Assembly (NCBI GenBank): GCA_012031965.1
Contig: JAAUSC010000039.1
Coordinates: forward strand, 1-43,542
Length of the DNA stretch: 43,542 nucleotides
Source of the DNA: Scytonema sp. RU_4_4
Lineage (GTDB): Bacteria; Cyanobacteriota; Cyanobacteriia; Cyanobacteriales; Nostocaceae
Direction: 5' to 3'
Positions 1 to 6,933 of the stretch are shown piece by piece (the stretch's first letter is position 1; the number at the start of each line of letters is the position of its first letter). The position numbers were made by a program, and so were the translations under genes. The notes under the pieces are model-generated. The model was not told where the DNA came from. It searched no databases and saw only the letters and a program-made list of their open reading frames with translations.

Positions 1-263
1 TAGTTCAAGCTTTAGATTTGGGCTTAAGAGAAATAGGCGTACCGGATAATAAAAAATATATCTCTGATACAGTATTTTTTGGAAATATGACCTTATGTAG
101 GTTGACACATGAGCCTAGTCCATTATTTCAAAAGAAAGTCAAAGAACTGGAAAGTATTTATATTGGAGAAATGCGGCTGACTGAAATTAGCCTCATCATA
201 TGTAATGCTGTTTGTCATCCTAAAACAAAAAAAGTTATAAGTACTTATAAATTAAGCAAATAG
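1..263 (+). CDS. C-terminal part of an unidentified protein (5' end outside window)
   Basis: The reading frame is open from the left edge to the TAG at 261-263, so this is the last ~87 residues of a longer gene. I do not recognise the family with confidence. The visible part alternates short hydrophobic strands with charged helices and ends in a basic tail (YKLSK). The pattern around GNMTLCRL, followed by a helix and a strand-rich tail, loosely resembles the second half of 2H phosphoesterase (LigT-like) folds, but the second His of the HxT motif would be Asn here, so this is only a guess. The stop codon lies inside the first arm of a strong hairpin (261-293) that probably ends the transcript. 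Confidence 0.5.
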   Translation, partial: VQALDLGLREIGVPDNKKYISDTVFFGNMTLCRLTHEPSPLFQKKVKELESIYIGEMRLTEISLIICNAVCHPKTKKVISTYKLSK

Positions 264-293
264 GGCGGGTAATTTTGTACTATACCCGCCCTA
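261..293. terminator. Perfect 11-bp hairpin at the end of the first gene
   Basis: Arms 261-271 and 283-293 (TAGGGCGGGTA / TACCCGCCCTA) are perfectly complementary around an 11-nt loop. The following plus-strand sequence is T-rich but has no clean U-tract. It lies between two convergent genes, so it may act in both directions. Confidence 0.6.
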
Positions 294-310
294 CTAACTT
301 TTCAATTCTT

Positions 311-904
311 TCAATTACTGTAACGTTCCTCAGCCCAAGGTTCACCACGACGGTGATACCCATTGCGTTCCCAAAAACCCAATTCTTCGCGTTCCAGAAA
401 CTCTAAACCATTAATCCACTTGGCACTTTTCCAAGCGTAGAGGTGAGGAACGACAAGCCGCAGTGGACCCCCATGTTCTGCTGGTAACGGCTCTCCAAAG
501 ACTTTAAAGGCAAAGAAGTTTTCTTCCCGCACAAAGTCTTTTATTGAAATATTGGTAGTGTAGCCACCGTAACAGTGTTCCATAACATGGTCTGCTTTGG
601 CGTCTACCTCAATGAGTTTCATAAAATCTGTAATCTTGATACCAGTCCACTTAACATCAAGTTTCGACCAGCGCGTAACACAGTGAAAATCTGCTGTAAA
701 TTCGTGCTGCGGAAGCGCCATAAAGTCTGACCAGGTATAGATTACAGGTTTTGCCAAACCCCATACCCGAAACTCCCATTCATCTGTGCTGATTTGAGGA
801 GTCGCACCATAGGTTAATACAGGAAATCCCTTAGTCAAGTACTGACCGGGAGGAACGCGGTCACTTTCTTCTTCTGCAGGCTTTTGAAAGAATTTTCTCA
901 CCAT
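311..904 (-). CDS. Sulfite oxidase/YedY-like molybdopterin-dependent oxidoreductase
   Basis: A 197-residue protein of the oxidoreductase molybdopterin-binding (SUOX/MsrP catalytic subunit) superfamily. Family signs are the segment TADFHCVTRWS (about residues 91-101), whose Cys is the expected molybdenum ligand, and the EHGGPLRLVVPHLYAWKSAK block that lines the cofactor site. I see no signal peptide or twin-arginine motif, so unlike MsrP this protein is probably cytoplasmic. It has only the single catalytic domain and no heme domain or dimerisation domain, as in the short sulfite-oxidase-like proteins common in cyanobacteria. The ATG at 902-904 is chosen; a TTG three codons upstream (911-913) is also in frame. 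Neither has a clear Shine-Dalgarno sequence. The physiological substrate cannot be inferred. Confidence 0.85.
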   Translation of the reverse strand: MVRKFFQKPAEEESDRVPPGQYLTKGFPVLTYGATPQISTDEWEFRVWGLAKPVIYTWSDFMALPQHEFTADFHCVTRWSKLDVKWTGIKITDFMKLIEVDAKADHVMEHCYGGYTTNISIKDFVREENFFAFKVFGEPLPAEHGGPLRLVVPHLYAWKSAKWINGLEFLEREELGFWERNGYHRRGEPWAEERYSN

Positions 905-1067
905 AAGTTGCAAAAAATAACTTTTCTGAAGACACTCTAATTTTTATATGGGTATTAAGTAATCAGTCATTGGTCATGGGTAATGGTAACCAGTTAGTAG
1001 TTAGTAGAAAAATCACTAACAACTAACATCAGGTAAACAACCAGCTACCAATTACCGAATAATCGTC

Positions 1068-1244
1068 TTATGATTCCTCTTCTTCCTCTTCTTCAGCACT
1101 TGGATAAACAAAAGTAGAACGTCCAGTCAAAATAGACTTGCCTAGAGAAAGGGCTTTTTGAGCTTCAACTGCGGCTTTGCGCCTCCATGTTGCTCGACGT
1201 TTATCTCGTTTGGACTTGGATGTTTTCTTCTTAGGAACAGCCAT
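1068..1244 (-). CDS. rpmF: 50S ribosomal protein L32
   Basis: A 58-residue protein beginning [18 protein letters not shown], the hallmark basic N-terminus of bacterial/plastid L32, a small protein of the large ribosomal subunit. The cyanobacterial type lacks the zinc-binding cysteines present in many other bacteria, and none is seen here. The C-terminus ends in an unusually acidic run of seven glutamates in eight residues ([10 protein letters not shown]). The frame stays open upstream for 18 more codons, but the conserved MAVPKKK start at 1242-1244 is clearly the real one. The gene stands alone, with the caspase-like gene divergent upstream. Confidence 0.93.
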   Translation of the reverse strand: MAVPKKKTSKSKRDKRRATWRRKAAVEAQKALSLGKSILTGRSTFVYPSAEEEEEEES

Positions 1245-1578
1245 AGTAACGGGTACTCTAGATGTAGACAGCCTTTCCATTCTAAGGCATAGAAACAAAT
1301 GCAGTGAGTGGTTGGGTAGAAATCGCTATCTTATGGTTTGCGTTGGTGATGTAGGAGGAGCTAAATGTCAGGGAACATTCATAGGTCGAGTCCTACTCCT
1401 TAGATCAACTAAAAACTGCAATTCTTCAACTTCCTCAGTCATTAGACAGGGAGAAGACAGCAGGTGCTATAACGGTTGAATGAGAATCACATAGACTCTT
1501 AGGAATAGGTTAGCCTTGTTTTTTTTGTAAAGCCAACCACTCTTGTGGGCAAGTAAACAACGAGTAAGAAAAATCGCG
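1245..1578. other. Intergenic region between divergent rpmF and the caspase-like gene
   Basis: About 330 bp that must carry the promoters of both divergent genes. A plus-strand open frame that starts inside rpmF and runs to 1479 has no recognisable product and looks like a shadow. I see no RNA gene or strong hairpin. Confidence 0.5.
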
Positions 1579-3306
1579 ATGGCAAATAACTGGGCAATCG
1601 CAATTGGTATTAATCAATATCAGTTCTTTCAACCTTTAGGCTGCGCTCAAGCAGATGCTGAGGCGGTTAAAGATTTTTTGGTGACGAATTGTGGTTTTTT
1701 GTCGCAACAGTGTCTGCTAATAACAGAGACTTCGCCACCGTTTGGAGATAGATCTACCTATCCCACTAAAGAGAATATTTTACTATTGCTTGAAGATTTT
1801 GCTGCTGCTTTCTGGCGTCCGCAAGACCGATTATGGTTTTTCTTCAGCGGTTATGGCGTTAATCACAAGGGAAAAGATTATTTAATGCCAGTCGAAGGCG
1901 ATCCCAATCGCATTGAACAGACGGGTATAGAAGTGCGAGCATTCATGCAAAGTCTGCAAGTTGCTAACCTCGATGCATTGTTATTGCTCGATATCAACCG
2001 CGCTTTTGGAACCTACGCAGATGCTTACATTGGCAAAGAAACAATAGAACTAGCTAAAGAACTACAAATGACTACTATTCTTTCTTGCCAACCAGAGCAA
2101 TTTTCTCACGAAAGCCGGGAATTAGGTCACGGGTTCTTTACAGCGGCGTTGTTAGAAGCTCTGCGTTACGGTAATGGCAGTAATTTGACGAATTTAGAAA
2201 AATATTTGAGTGTTCGCACGCCGGAACTGTGTCAGCACTACTGGCGTCCCACACAAAACCCTGTCATTGTTTTTGTACCCAAGCCGCAGGTGACCTCGCC
2301 ACAATTGGAGAATGAAAGTGAAGCGAAAGTAGAAAGCTCAGCCGAGCAAATGATTTCTCCCCCTGCTCCCTCTGCTCCCTCATCTAGCTCATCCCCTTCA
2401 TCTCCTCATTCCCAAAAAAGGTCATCAAACAACCCATTTTTGCCGCAGCTTCTACTGTGGAGCATAGCTACGATGCTTGTTTTATGCTTAATTGTGGTTG
2501 TTTTGTTGCGCGATCGCGCAGGATTTAGGTTAGCGGAGATATTACCACCATCTTTGAGGACTACTACTAACAACAGAAAGATTGTTAAGGTATCACCACA
2601 ACCGAACCTTACACCATCACCAACCTTACTAACTCAACCAAAAACCCAATTAATTATCCCCCAAGTCACTTCTGATCCCCAAGTCACTCCGAATCCTGAC
2701 GAATCTAAACAACGGAACCAAGCCCTATTGGAATTGGGGAAAATGTCACTGAGTCAAAATCAAGCGAGTGATTTGAGACTAGCAATTAATACAGCTCGTA
2801 AAATTCCGCCTGGTGATGCGAAGTACACACAAGCTCAGGAAAACATCAAGATTTGGAGCCGCATGATTTTAGATTTAGCCCAAAGTCGTGCTCAGCAAAG
2901 ACAGTATGCTAATGCTATTTCCGCTGCACAGTTAGTCCCCCAAGACCAACTTGTATATTCAAAAGCACAAACATCTATTCAGCAATGGCGGCTAGAAGCA
3001 AAGCAGTATGTGAGCAATATGACCCTTATCGATGCTGCTGTTGGCTTAATTCGGGCTGGACAGGCTTCCACCTACAATCGCGCTATAGAAGTTGCTAAAA
3101 AAGTTCCACGAGGTGAACCAGGTTTTGATATTGCTCAAAAATCTATCAACTCATGGAGCGAAAATATTTTGCGTCTTGCCAAAAAACGAGCTACCCGAAA
3201 AGAATTCAAAGCTGCTATTGAAACCGCTGCTCTAGTTCCAGAGGGAACAGCCGCATATAAAGAAGCGCAAGATGCAATTTCACAATGGCAAAAAAACAGT
3301 CAGTAA
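1579..3306 (+). CDS. Caspase-fold (C14/orthocaspase-like) membrane protein without catalytic dyad
   Basis: A 575-residue protein. Residues 1-235 form a caspase p20-like domain opening MANNWAIAIGINQYQ, with conserved strands WFFFSGYG (86-93) and ALLLLDIN (133-140). In active orthocaspases these strands end in the catalytic His (SGHG) and Cys (DxC). Here the positions are Tyr92 and Asn140, so proteolysis is not expected. A Ser/Pro-rich linker (about 260-285) leads to one membrane span (about 290-311), then a ~260-residue C-terminal region carrying several degenerate ~40-residue helical repeats (consensus A..VP.G...Y..AQ..I..W). A signalling or scaffold role is inferred. The ATG at 1579 is preferred over an in-frame TTG at 1543 because the caspase fold starts right after it. 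Confidence 0.85.
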   Translation: MANNWAIAIGINQYQFFQPLGCAQADAEAVKDFLVTNCGFLSQQCLLITETSPPFGDRSTYPTKENILLLLEDFAAAFWRPQDRLWFFFSGYGVNHKGKDYLMPVEGDPNRIEQTGIEVRAFMQSLQVANLDALLLLDINRAFGTYADAYIGKETIELAKELQMTTILSCQPEQFSHESRELGHGFFTAALLEALRYGNGSNLTNLEKYLSVRTPELCQHYWRPTQNPVIVFVPKPQVTSPQLENESEAKVESSAEQMISPPAPSAPSSSSSPSSPHSQKRSSNNPFLPQLLLWSIATMLVLCLIVVVLLRDRAGFRLAEILPPSLRTTTNNRKIVKVSPQPNLTPSPTLLTQPKTQLIIPQVTSDPQVTPNPDESKQRNQALLELGKMSLSQNQASDLRLAINTARKIPPGDAKYTQAQENIKIWSRMILDLAQSRAQQRQYANAISAAQLVPQDQLVYSKAQTSIQQWRLEAKQYVSNMTLIDAAVGLIRAGQASTYNRAIEVAKKVPRGEPGFDIAQKSINSWSENILRLAKKRATRKEFKAAIETAALVPEGTAAYKEAQDAISQWQKNSQ

Positions 3307-3846
3307 TGACTCGTTTTTGGTTATTCGCGATCGCGCTAATTTCTAGTTATTAGTTGTTTGTTAGTTGTTAGCCATTGGCTAGAACTTTTATACCAACTAC
3401 TAACAACTCATACGAATTCTCCATTAAAGATACACTTAACTAGCTTGCAGAGGCAAGCTTTGTTATTTTAGCCGAGGCAGTGCGTTGCGGTGAATAAGCG
3501 CGCTACAGTCCGGGAGCCACTGCGTTGGGGAGGCAGTGCGGTCTTGGGGAGGCAGTGCGGTCTTGGGGTTTCCCCAAGTAGAGCATCTGGCGTGTTTCCC
3601 CAAGTGGAGCATCTGCCGTCGGCTTCCCGTAGGGAAGCATGTGGGGTTTTCCCTCCGTAGGCGAATGGTGAACTCGGAGGGAGCCAGGGAAAGCATGAGG
3701 GCTTCCCGCTTTTTTAGGATGTGGCGTTTTCCCTGCATAGAGAACTGCCGTTGGGGTACCAAGCATTGTAGCAGCTATCAGACTGCAAGTGGGAGGATAA
3801 GAACCCCTGCCTTTTAAGGAGGGGATGAAATCCGACCCAAAGGGAT
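3307..3846. repeat. Dispersed-repeat cluster left of the TnpB locus
   Basis: No credible gene. At 3340-3410 there are degenerate heptamer-like runs of TTAGTTG/CTAACAA type. From about 3475 to 3760 lie short G-rich palindromic modules repeated within the region: a perfect 19-bp tandem duplication (GGGGAGGCAGTGCGGTCTT at 3527-3545 and 3546-3564), followed by TTGGGGTTTCCCCAAG palindromes and GAGCATCTGGCGT-like modules. A related GGCATCTGGCGT motif recurs at the 3' end of tnpB (5487-5498), which ties the two flanks together. Open frames crossing this area on both strands are by-products of the repeats. Confidence 0.75.
3804..3824. repeat. Small hairpin resembling an IS200/IS605-type end
   Basis: CCCCT-G-CCTT (3804-3813) pairs with AAGG-AGGGG (3816-3824) around a 2-nt loop with one bulged G. 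Hairpins of this GC-rich type mark ends of IS200/IS605-family elements in cyanobacteria. It sits just outside the small RHH-like gene, so it may be the left boundary of the TnpB element or the relic end of another element. Confidence 0.4.
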
Positions 3847-4041
3847 TTATCCCTTTGTTTCTCTTCTCTTTTGTTGAATTAGAGATTCAACATATTCGCT
3901 GGCGCTAGTCTGTTGTTTAACAGCTTCTTCACATACAAACTCCCAGGCTGTATTAGTCAAAAATATGCCTCTTCTCTTTTTCATTTCTTCATGTAGTGCT
4001 GGCTGATTCTTTACTCTTTTCTTTCCTTTTCCTGTTGACAT
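3847..4041 (-). CDS. Small ribbon-helix-helix-like protein divergent from tnpB
   Basis: A 64-residue basic protein. After a Lys-rich N-terminus comes KRRGIFLTNTAWEF, a short strand followed by two helices ending in SASEYVESLI, which is the usual pattern of ribbon-helix-helix DNA-binding domains of the CopG/Arc type. The fold is inferred from sequence pattern only. The ATG at 4039-4041 is chosen; a GTG three codons earlier (4048-4050) is possible. Only 48 bp separate its start from that of the divergently transcribed tnpB, so both promoters share this gap and the protein could repress itself and tnpB. It could equally be an orphan antitoxin-like gene; no toxin is adjacent. Confidence 0.6.
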   Translation of the reverse strand: MSTGKGKKRVKNQPALHEEMKKRRGIFLTNTAWEFVCEEAVKQQTSASEYVESLIQQKRRETKG

Positions 4042-4089
4042 GTTTAACACCGTGGCTTATTCTAAATATAGATTAACAAAGCACGGGAG

Positions 4090-5532
4090 GTGAGTCAACT
4101 GTACAGAGCAATCCCAATCAGAGCAAGATTTACAAATGAAGAACAAGTGTTTTGGGTTGACCAATGTCAACATGCTAACAGCTTGATTAACTGTGCTGTT
4201 TACTATATTCGTCAAACGCATTATGCGCGTCTTCAAGAGATGGACAACGCATATACGATTTACTGGCGCGGCGATGAATTGCGTAGTGCTTGGAAAACGT
4301 ATCAGTGCAATAGTTCGTACCCAGAGTTGGACAAAGTTCTTAAAGACAATCCTCATTACAAAGGACTAGCAGCGCAAGCAGCACAGCAAACTTTAAAGTC
4401 AGTTGGTGAATCAATTACCAGTTACAACGGATTGGTGAAGGCTTATTACAAAGGTGAGGTTGATAGACCCTTTTTGCCCAAGTACCGCAAAAAAGGAGGA
4501 CTAGCCGCAGTAACGTTTCCACGACAAGCACTCAGCTTCAAAGACGGTTACTTTAAACCATCAATTAGTAAAGAAACCAAGCCTGAACTTATTATTGACA
4601 TCCAATTGAAATTACCTGATTTTATTGATTCGAATTGGGTCAAGGAAGTGACAGTGCGCCCTTACCTCGGAACTTTTATGGTTGATTGGGTTGTTGATGA
4701 TAGGAAAGAATCAATCAGCATCAATTCCAATCTTGATTACAGTCATGCTTGGTCATTCGACCACGGTGGCACCAATTGGCTCACAGCAGTCTCAACACGC
4801 GGGAAAAGTTTTATTCTTGATGGTCGCAAGCTTAAGGCGATGAATCAAGGTTATTGTCGCCTGGTTGCCAAGTATAAGCAGGGTAAGTCTGACTTTTACT
4901 GGGATTCCAACTTGGATCGTGTTCAGCGCAAACGCAATAATCAGATGCGGGATGCTGTCAACAAAGCAGCGCGATTCATTGTCAGCCGATGCTTAAACGA
5001 TAAAATTGGCAACATCATAATCGGGTGGAACGAGGGACACAAGGTTGGGTCTGACATGAGCAAGGTTAACAACCAAAACTTTGTGCCAATTCCTACAGGA
5101 CGATTGATTGCGCGGTTAAAACAGCTAGCCAGTGAATACGGAATCGTGGTCACTGTTACCGAGGAAGCATACACAAGCAAAGCCTCATTCTTGGATGGCG
5201 ACAGTCTTCACAAATTTGGTGAGAAACCCAAGGGATGGAAACCATCAGGTAGAAGAATAGAGCGCGGATTGTACAAAACAGCCACGGGTTTATTGATTAA
5301 TGCGGATGCAAACGGTGCCGCGAATATTGCACGAAAAGTAGCTACACAGCTAGGTGTGAGCCTAGTCGAGGTAGGTAGAGGGATTTTGACAGTCCCACAA
5401 CGATATGACTTGTTTACGCGATTAAACAAATCATATCGTAGACGCTGCGGAGATGAGCCAGTGCTGCGGGAGGGTCTCCCTCCGCAGGCATCTGGCGTTG
5501 GGCTTTTAGCCCTCGGAGCAGCAACAGTCTAG
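4090..5532 (+). CDS. tnpB: TnpB-family RNA-guided nuclease (IS200/IS605-type OrfB)
   Basis: A 480-residue TnpB homologue. All three RuvC acidic residues are present: Asp224 in WSFDHGGTNW, Glu315 in IIIGWNEGHK and Asp406 in LLINADANGAANI, so cleavage chemistry may be intact. The C4 zinc ribbon normally placed between RuvC II and III is absent: after EEAYTSKASF (359-368) there are no CxxC pairs. The N-terminal RNA-binding part and the helical bridge (RVQRKRNNQMRDAVNKAARF) look complete. The start is GTG at 4090, with a GGGAGG just before it but poorly spaced. No tnpA accompanies it, so movement would need a transposase in trans. The last ~30 residues are encoded by hairpin-forming, repeat-like DNA and are probably not conserved. 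By family, TnpB cuts DNA guided by an RNA from the element's right end. Confidence 0.88.
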   Translation: MSQLYRAIPIRARFTNEEQVFWVDQCQHANSLINCAVYYIRQTHYARLQEMDNAYTIYWRGDELRSAWKTYQCNSSYPELDKVLKDNPHYKGLAAQAAQQTLKSVGESITSYNGLVKAYYKGEVDRPFLPKYRKKGGLAAVTFPRQALSFKDGYFKPSISKETKPELIIDIQLKLPDFIDSNWVKEVTVRPYLGTFMVDWVVDDRKESISINSNLDYSHAWSFDHGGTNWLTAVSTRGKSFILDGRKLKAMNQGYCRLVAKYKQGKSDFYWDSNLDRVQRKRNNQMRDAVNKAARFIVSRCLNDKIGNIIIGWNEGHKVGSDMSKVNNQNFVPIPTGRLIARLKQLASEYGIVVTVTEEAYTSKASFLDGDSLHKFGEKPKGWKPSGRRIERGLYKTATGLLINADANGAANIARKVATQLGVSLVEVGRGILTVPQRYDLFTRLNKSYRRRCGDEPVLREGLPPQASGVGLLALGAATV

Positions 5533-5560
5533 AATCCCCCGTGCTTCCAGCCGGGGGAGA
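5401..5560 (+). ncRNA. Candidate omegaRNA (reRNA) overlapping the tnpB 3' end
   Basis: Four hairpins follow one another: 5401-5416/5423-5438 (16 bp, one mismatch); 5464-5474/5478-5487 (one bulge); 5500-5504/5508-5512; and, after the stop codon, TCCCCCG (5535-5541) with CGGGGGA (5552-5558). TnpB guide RNAs are transcribed from exactly this position, overlapping the end of tnpB and running out of the element's right end. The guide would start shortly after the last hairpin, near 5560-5570. The call rests on position and predicted pairing only. Confidence 0.5.
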
Positions 5561-5624
5561 TGTCAAAGTCCAGACTTCCAGCCTGTTAGCATTTGCTCCG
5601 CGCCCCTGGAGGGGCTAGCGACAC

Positions 5625-5655
5625 GTAGCGTAGCGGTTCCTCTTAGGAACTAGTG
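5625..5655. repeat. Dispersed palindromic repeat, copy 1
   Basis: Begins GTAGCGTAGCGGTTCCT and ends AGGAACTAGTG, with a GTTCCT/AGGAAC palindrome whose central triplet is CTT. Near-identical copies lie at 6858-6885 and 6955-6985, where the triplet is AAG. A small hairpin GCCCC-TGGA-GGGGC lies just upstream (about 5602-5615). Confidence 0.8.
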
Positions 5656-5736
5656 CTGGCTAATCAAGTGCAACTCATGGAGAATTGGCATAACACCTAA
5701 CCAGTCTGTATGAGCCACTAACAACAGACCCGTTGA

Positions 5737-6111
5737 CTAGCAGTACTGTGTGACATCTTCGCCGCATTGATCAGCTAGATAGCACAGCGCCCGAAAACGT
5801 AAGCCAACCAATTCTTCATAGACAGGGTTGATCTTGCACATTGGCGGAATATGAAACAAGGTTTTCCCAAATAATTTCACATCGCGCTCAAAGGGACACT
5901 GCGAAGGAATAAGCTTACACAAGCGATGGGCTAGTTGGCGATCGCGAACTGGAACATTATCTAACCATCGCCGTATAGATTGGAAAATATCAAAGTGAGG
6001 CTTGGCGGAAGGACGATGCATTACAGATGCTGGAGTGTCTTCTTGTGTTTGATTTATCGACACCCAGCTTGCCAAAAAAATTCTCTTTGTGGTATTATGG
6101 TATACCTTCAT
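5737..6111 (-). CDS. Mo-dependent nitrogenase C-terminal-domain protein
   Basis: A 124-residue protein matching the Mo-nitro_C family: the conserved core runs from about residue 66 to the end, with CKLIPSQCPFERD, LFGKTLFHIPPMCKINP and LVGLRFRALCYLADQCGEDV. This domain is known as a C-terminal extension of some nitrogenase-related proteins and as a stand-alone protein in cyanobacteria; its biochemical role is not established. Several conserved cysteines (positions in CKL, QCPF, MCKI, LCY, QCGE, QYC) could bind metal. The ATG at 6109-6111 has a strong GAGGAG Shine-Dalgarno 7 nt upstream. No nif structural gene lies in the window, so a direct role in nitrogen fixation cannot be argued from context. 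Confidence 0.85.
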   Translation of the reverse strand: MKVYHNTTKRIFLASWVSINQTQEDTPASVMHRPSAKPHFDIFQSIRRWLDNVPVRDRQLAHRLCKLIPSQCPFERDVKLFGKTLFHIPPMCKINPVYEELVGLRFRALCYLADQCGEDVTQYC

Positions 6112-6114
6112 GGT

Positions 6115-6309
6115 TCACTCCTCTGATTCGATTGAGGCTCTTGAACTACCCGATGAACATCTACTAACGTTGCCACGACTTATCCCGGAAGAATCTTGTC
6201 CTGACTGAGATACAATCTGATGATTTGTGTAATCTGATGATTGAGTAGCTACCGGCATCAGAGCCTGTTCTATATTACGCCAAGTTAAGCGCGATTTTCT
6301 TTTTATCAA
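6115..6309 (-). CDS. Possible small Ser-rich protein upstream of the Mo-nitro_C gene
   Basis: A 64-codon open frame whose stop lies 3 nt before the next gene's ATG, so the neighbour's Shine-Dalgarno is inside its last codons (ESEE-stop), as in translationally coupled pairs. Its only initiators are TTG at 6307-6309 or an internal ATG 17 codons later. The product is Ser/Gln-rich (SSGSSRASIESEE) and I recognise no family. It may simply be the transcribed leader of the downstream gene. Confidence 0.25.
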   Translation of the reverse strand: MIKRKSRLTWRNIEQALMPVATQSSDYTNHQIVSQSGQDSSGISRGNVSRCSSGSSRASIESEE

Positions 6310-6857
6310 GCGTGCGTAGAAATATCTTGTTCTTAACTTGACAAAATTAAAATTCTAGTAAAGGCATCTACCCAAGGATAGAGAAAACTGTAACGTTTAC
6401 TAAAATTTTGTAATGAAACTTCACATCAGCATCTATTCCCAAGTATAAATACTGTTGTTTGGCATTCAGGTAGTCATTCGTCAATAGCAACGCTGCGTAA
6501 ATTTCACGCTGATAGCAACCTTTAGATATTACAACCTTCCCAAAAAAAATACTTATATATAAAAGAGGCTAAGTAAAAGATAAAAAGAGTAAAGGCAAGA
6601 AAATTTATCGAAAATCAAGAATTACGATTTTTTAAAAGCTATTTTTCCGTGTTTTTACCCACATTCTCACTCCCAGTTTAGAAGTGGTAATCTTACATTG
6701 GAATATGAGTAATTTTGCTGATAGCTAGATCGCTGCTGACAATAGCTAAATAAAATGGTTACCAGATGAATCGACATGAAACATTGAAATACCCACCGCA
6801 TTGTAGGAGAGGTAGTAGGTTTGCCTAACTGATTGTTAAAAAGCCACGAAAAATCAT
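6310..6857. other. Intergenic region without recognisable gene
   Basis: AT-rich sequence between the Mo-nitro_C locus and the repeat cluster. I see no coding frame of merit, RNA gene or large hairpin; the promoter for the minus-strand Mo-nitro_C gene should lie in its left part. Confidence 0.5.
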
Positions 6858-6885
6858 GTAGCGTAGCGGTTCCTAAGAGGAACTA
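6858..6885. repeat. Dispersed palindromic repeat, copy 2
   Basis: Same module as at 5625-5655, beginning GTAGCGTAGCGGTTCCT, but the central triplet of the palindrome is AAG and the right end diverges after AGGAACTA. Confidence 0.8.
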
Positions 6886-6890
6886 AAACT

Positions 6891-6924
6891 ACGCTCGGAC
6901 GCTCGGACGCTCTGACGCTCTGAC
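6891..6924. repeat. Octamer tandem array
   Basis: Four head-to-tail 8-bp units: ACGCTCGG twice (6891-6906) then ACGCTCTG twice (6907-6922), ending in AC. The change from CGG to CTG between the pairs suggests stepwise duplication. It lies between two copies of the palindromic repeat. Confidence 0.85.
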
Positions 6925-6933
6925 TTCGATTTC

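Noticed and set aside
1177-1479. 100-codon plus-strand frame across rpmF
   Set aside because: Its first part is antisense to rpmF and the rest shows no conserved feature or ribosome site.
3463-3817. Overlapping open frames on both strands in the repeat cluster
   Set aside because: They are produced by GC-rich repeated modules, lack ribosome sites and give low-complexity products.
5737-6111. nif gene cluster
   Set aside because: Only the Mo-nitrogenase C-terminal domain is present; no nifH, nifD, nifK or assembly genes occur in the window.
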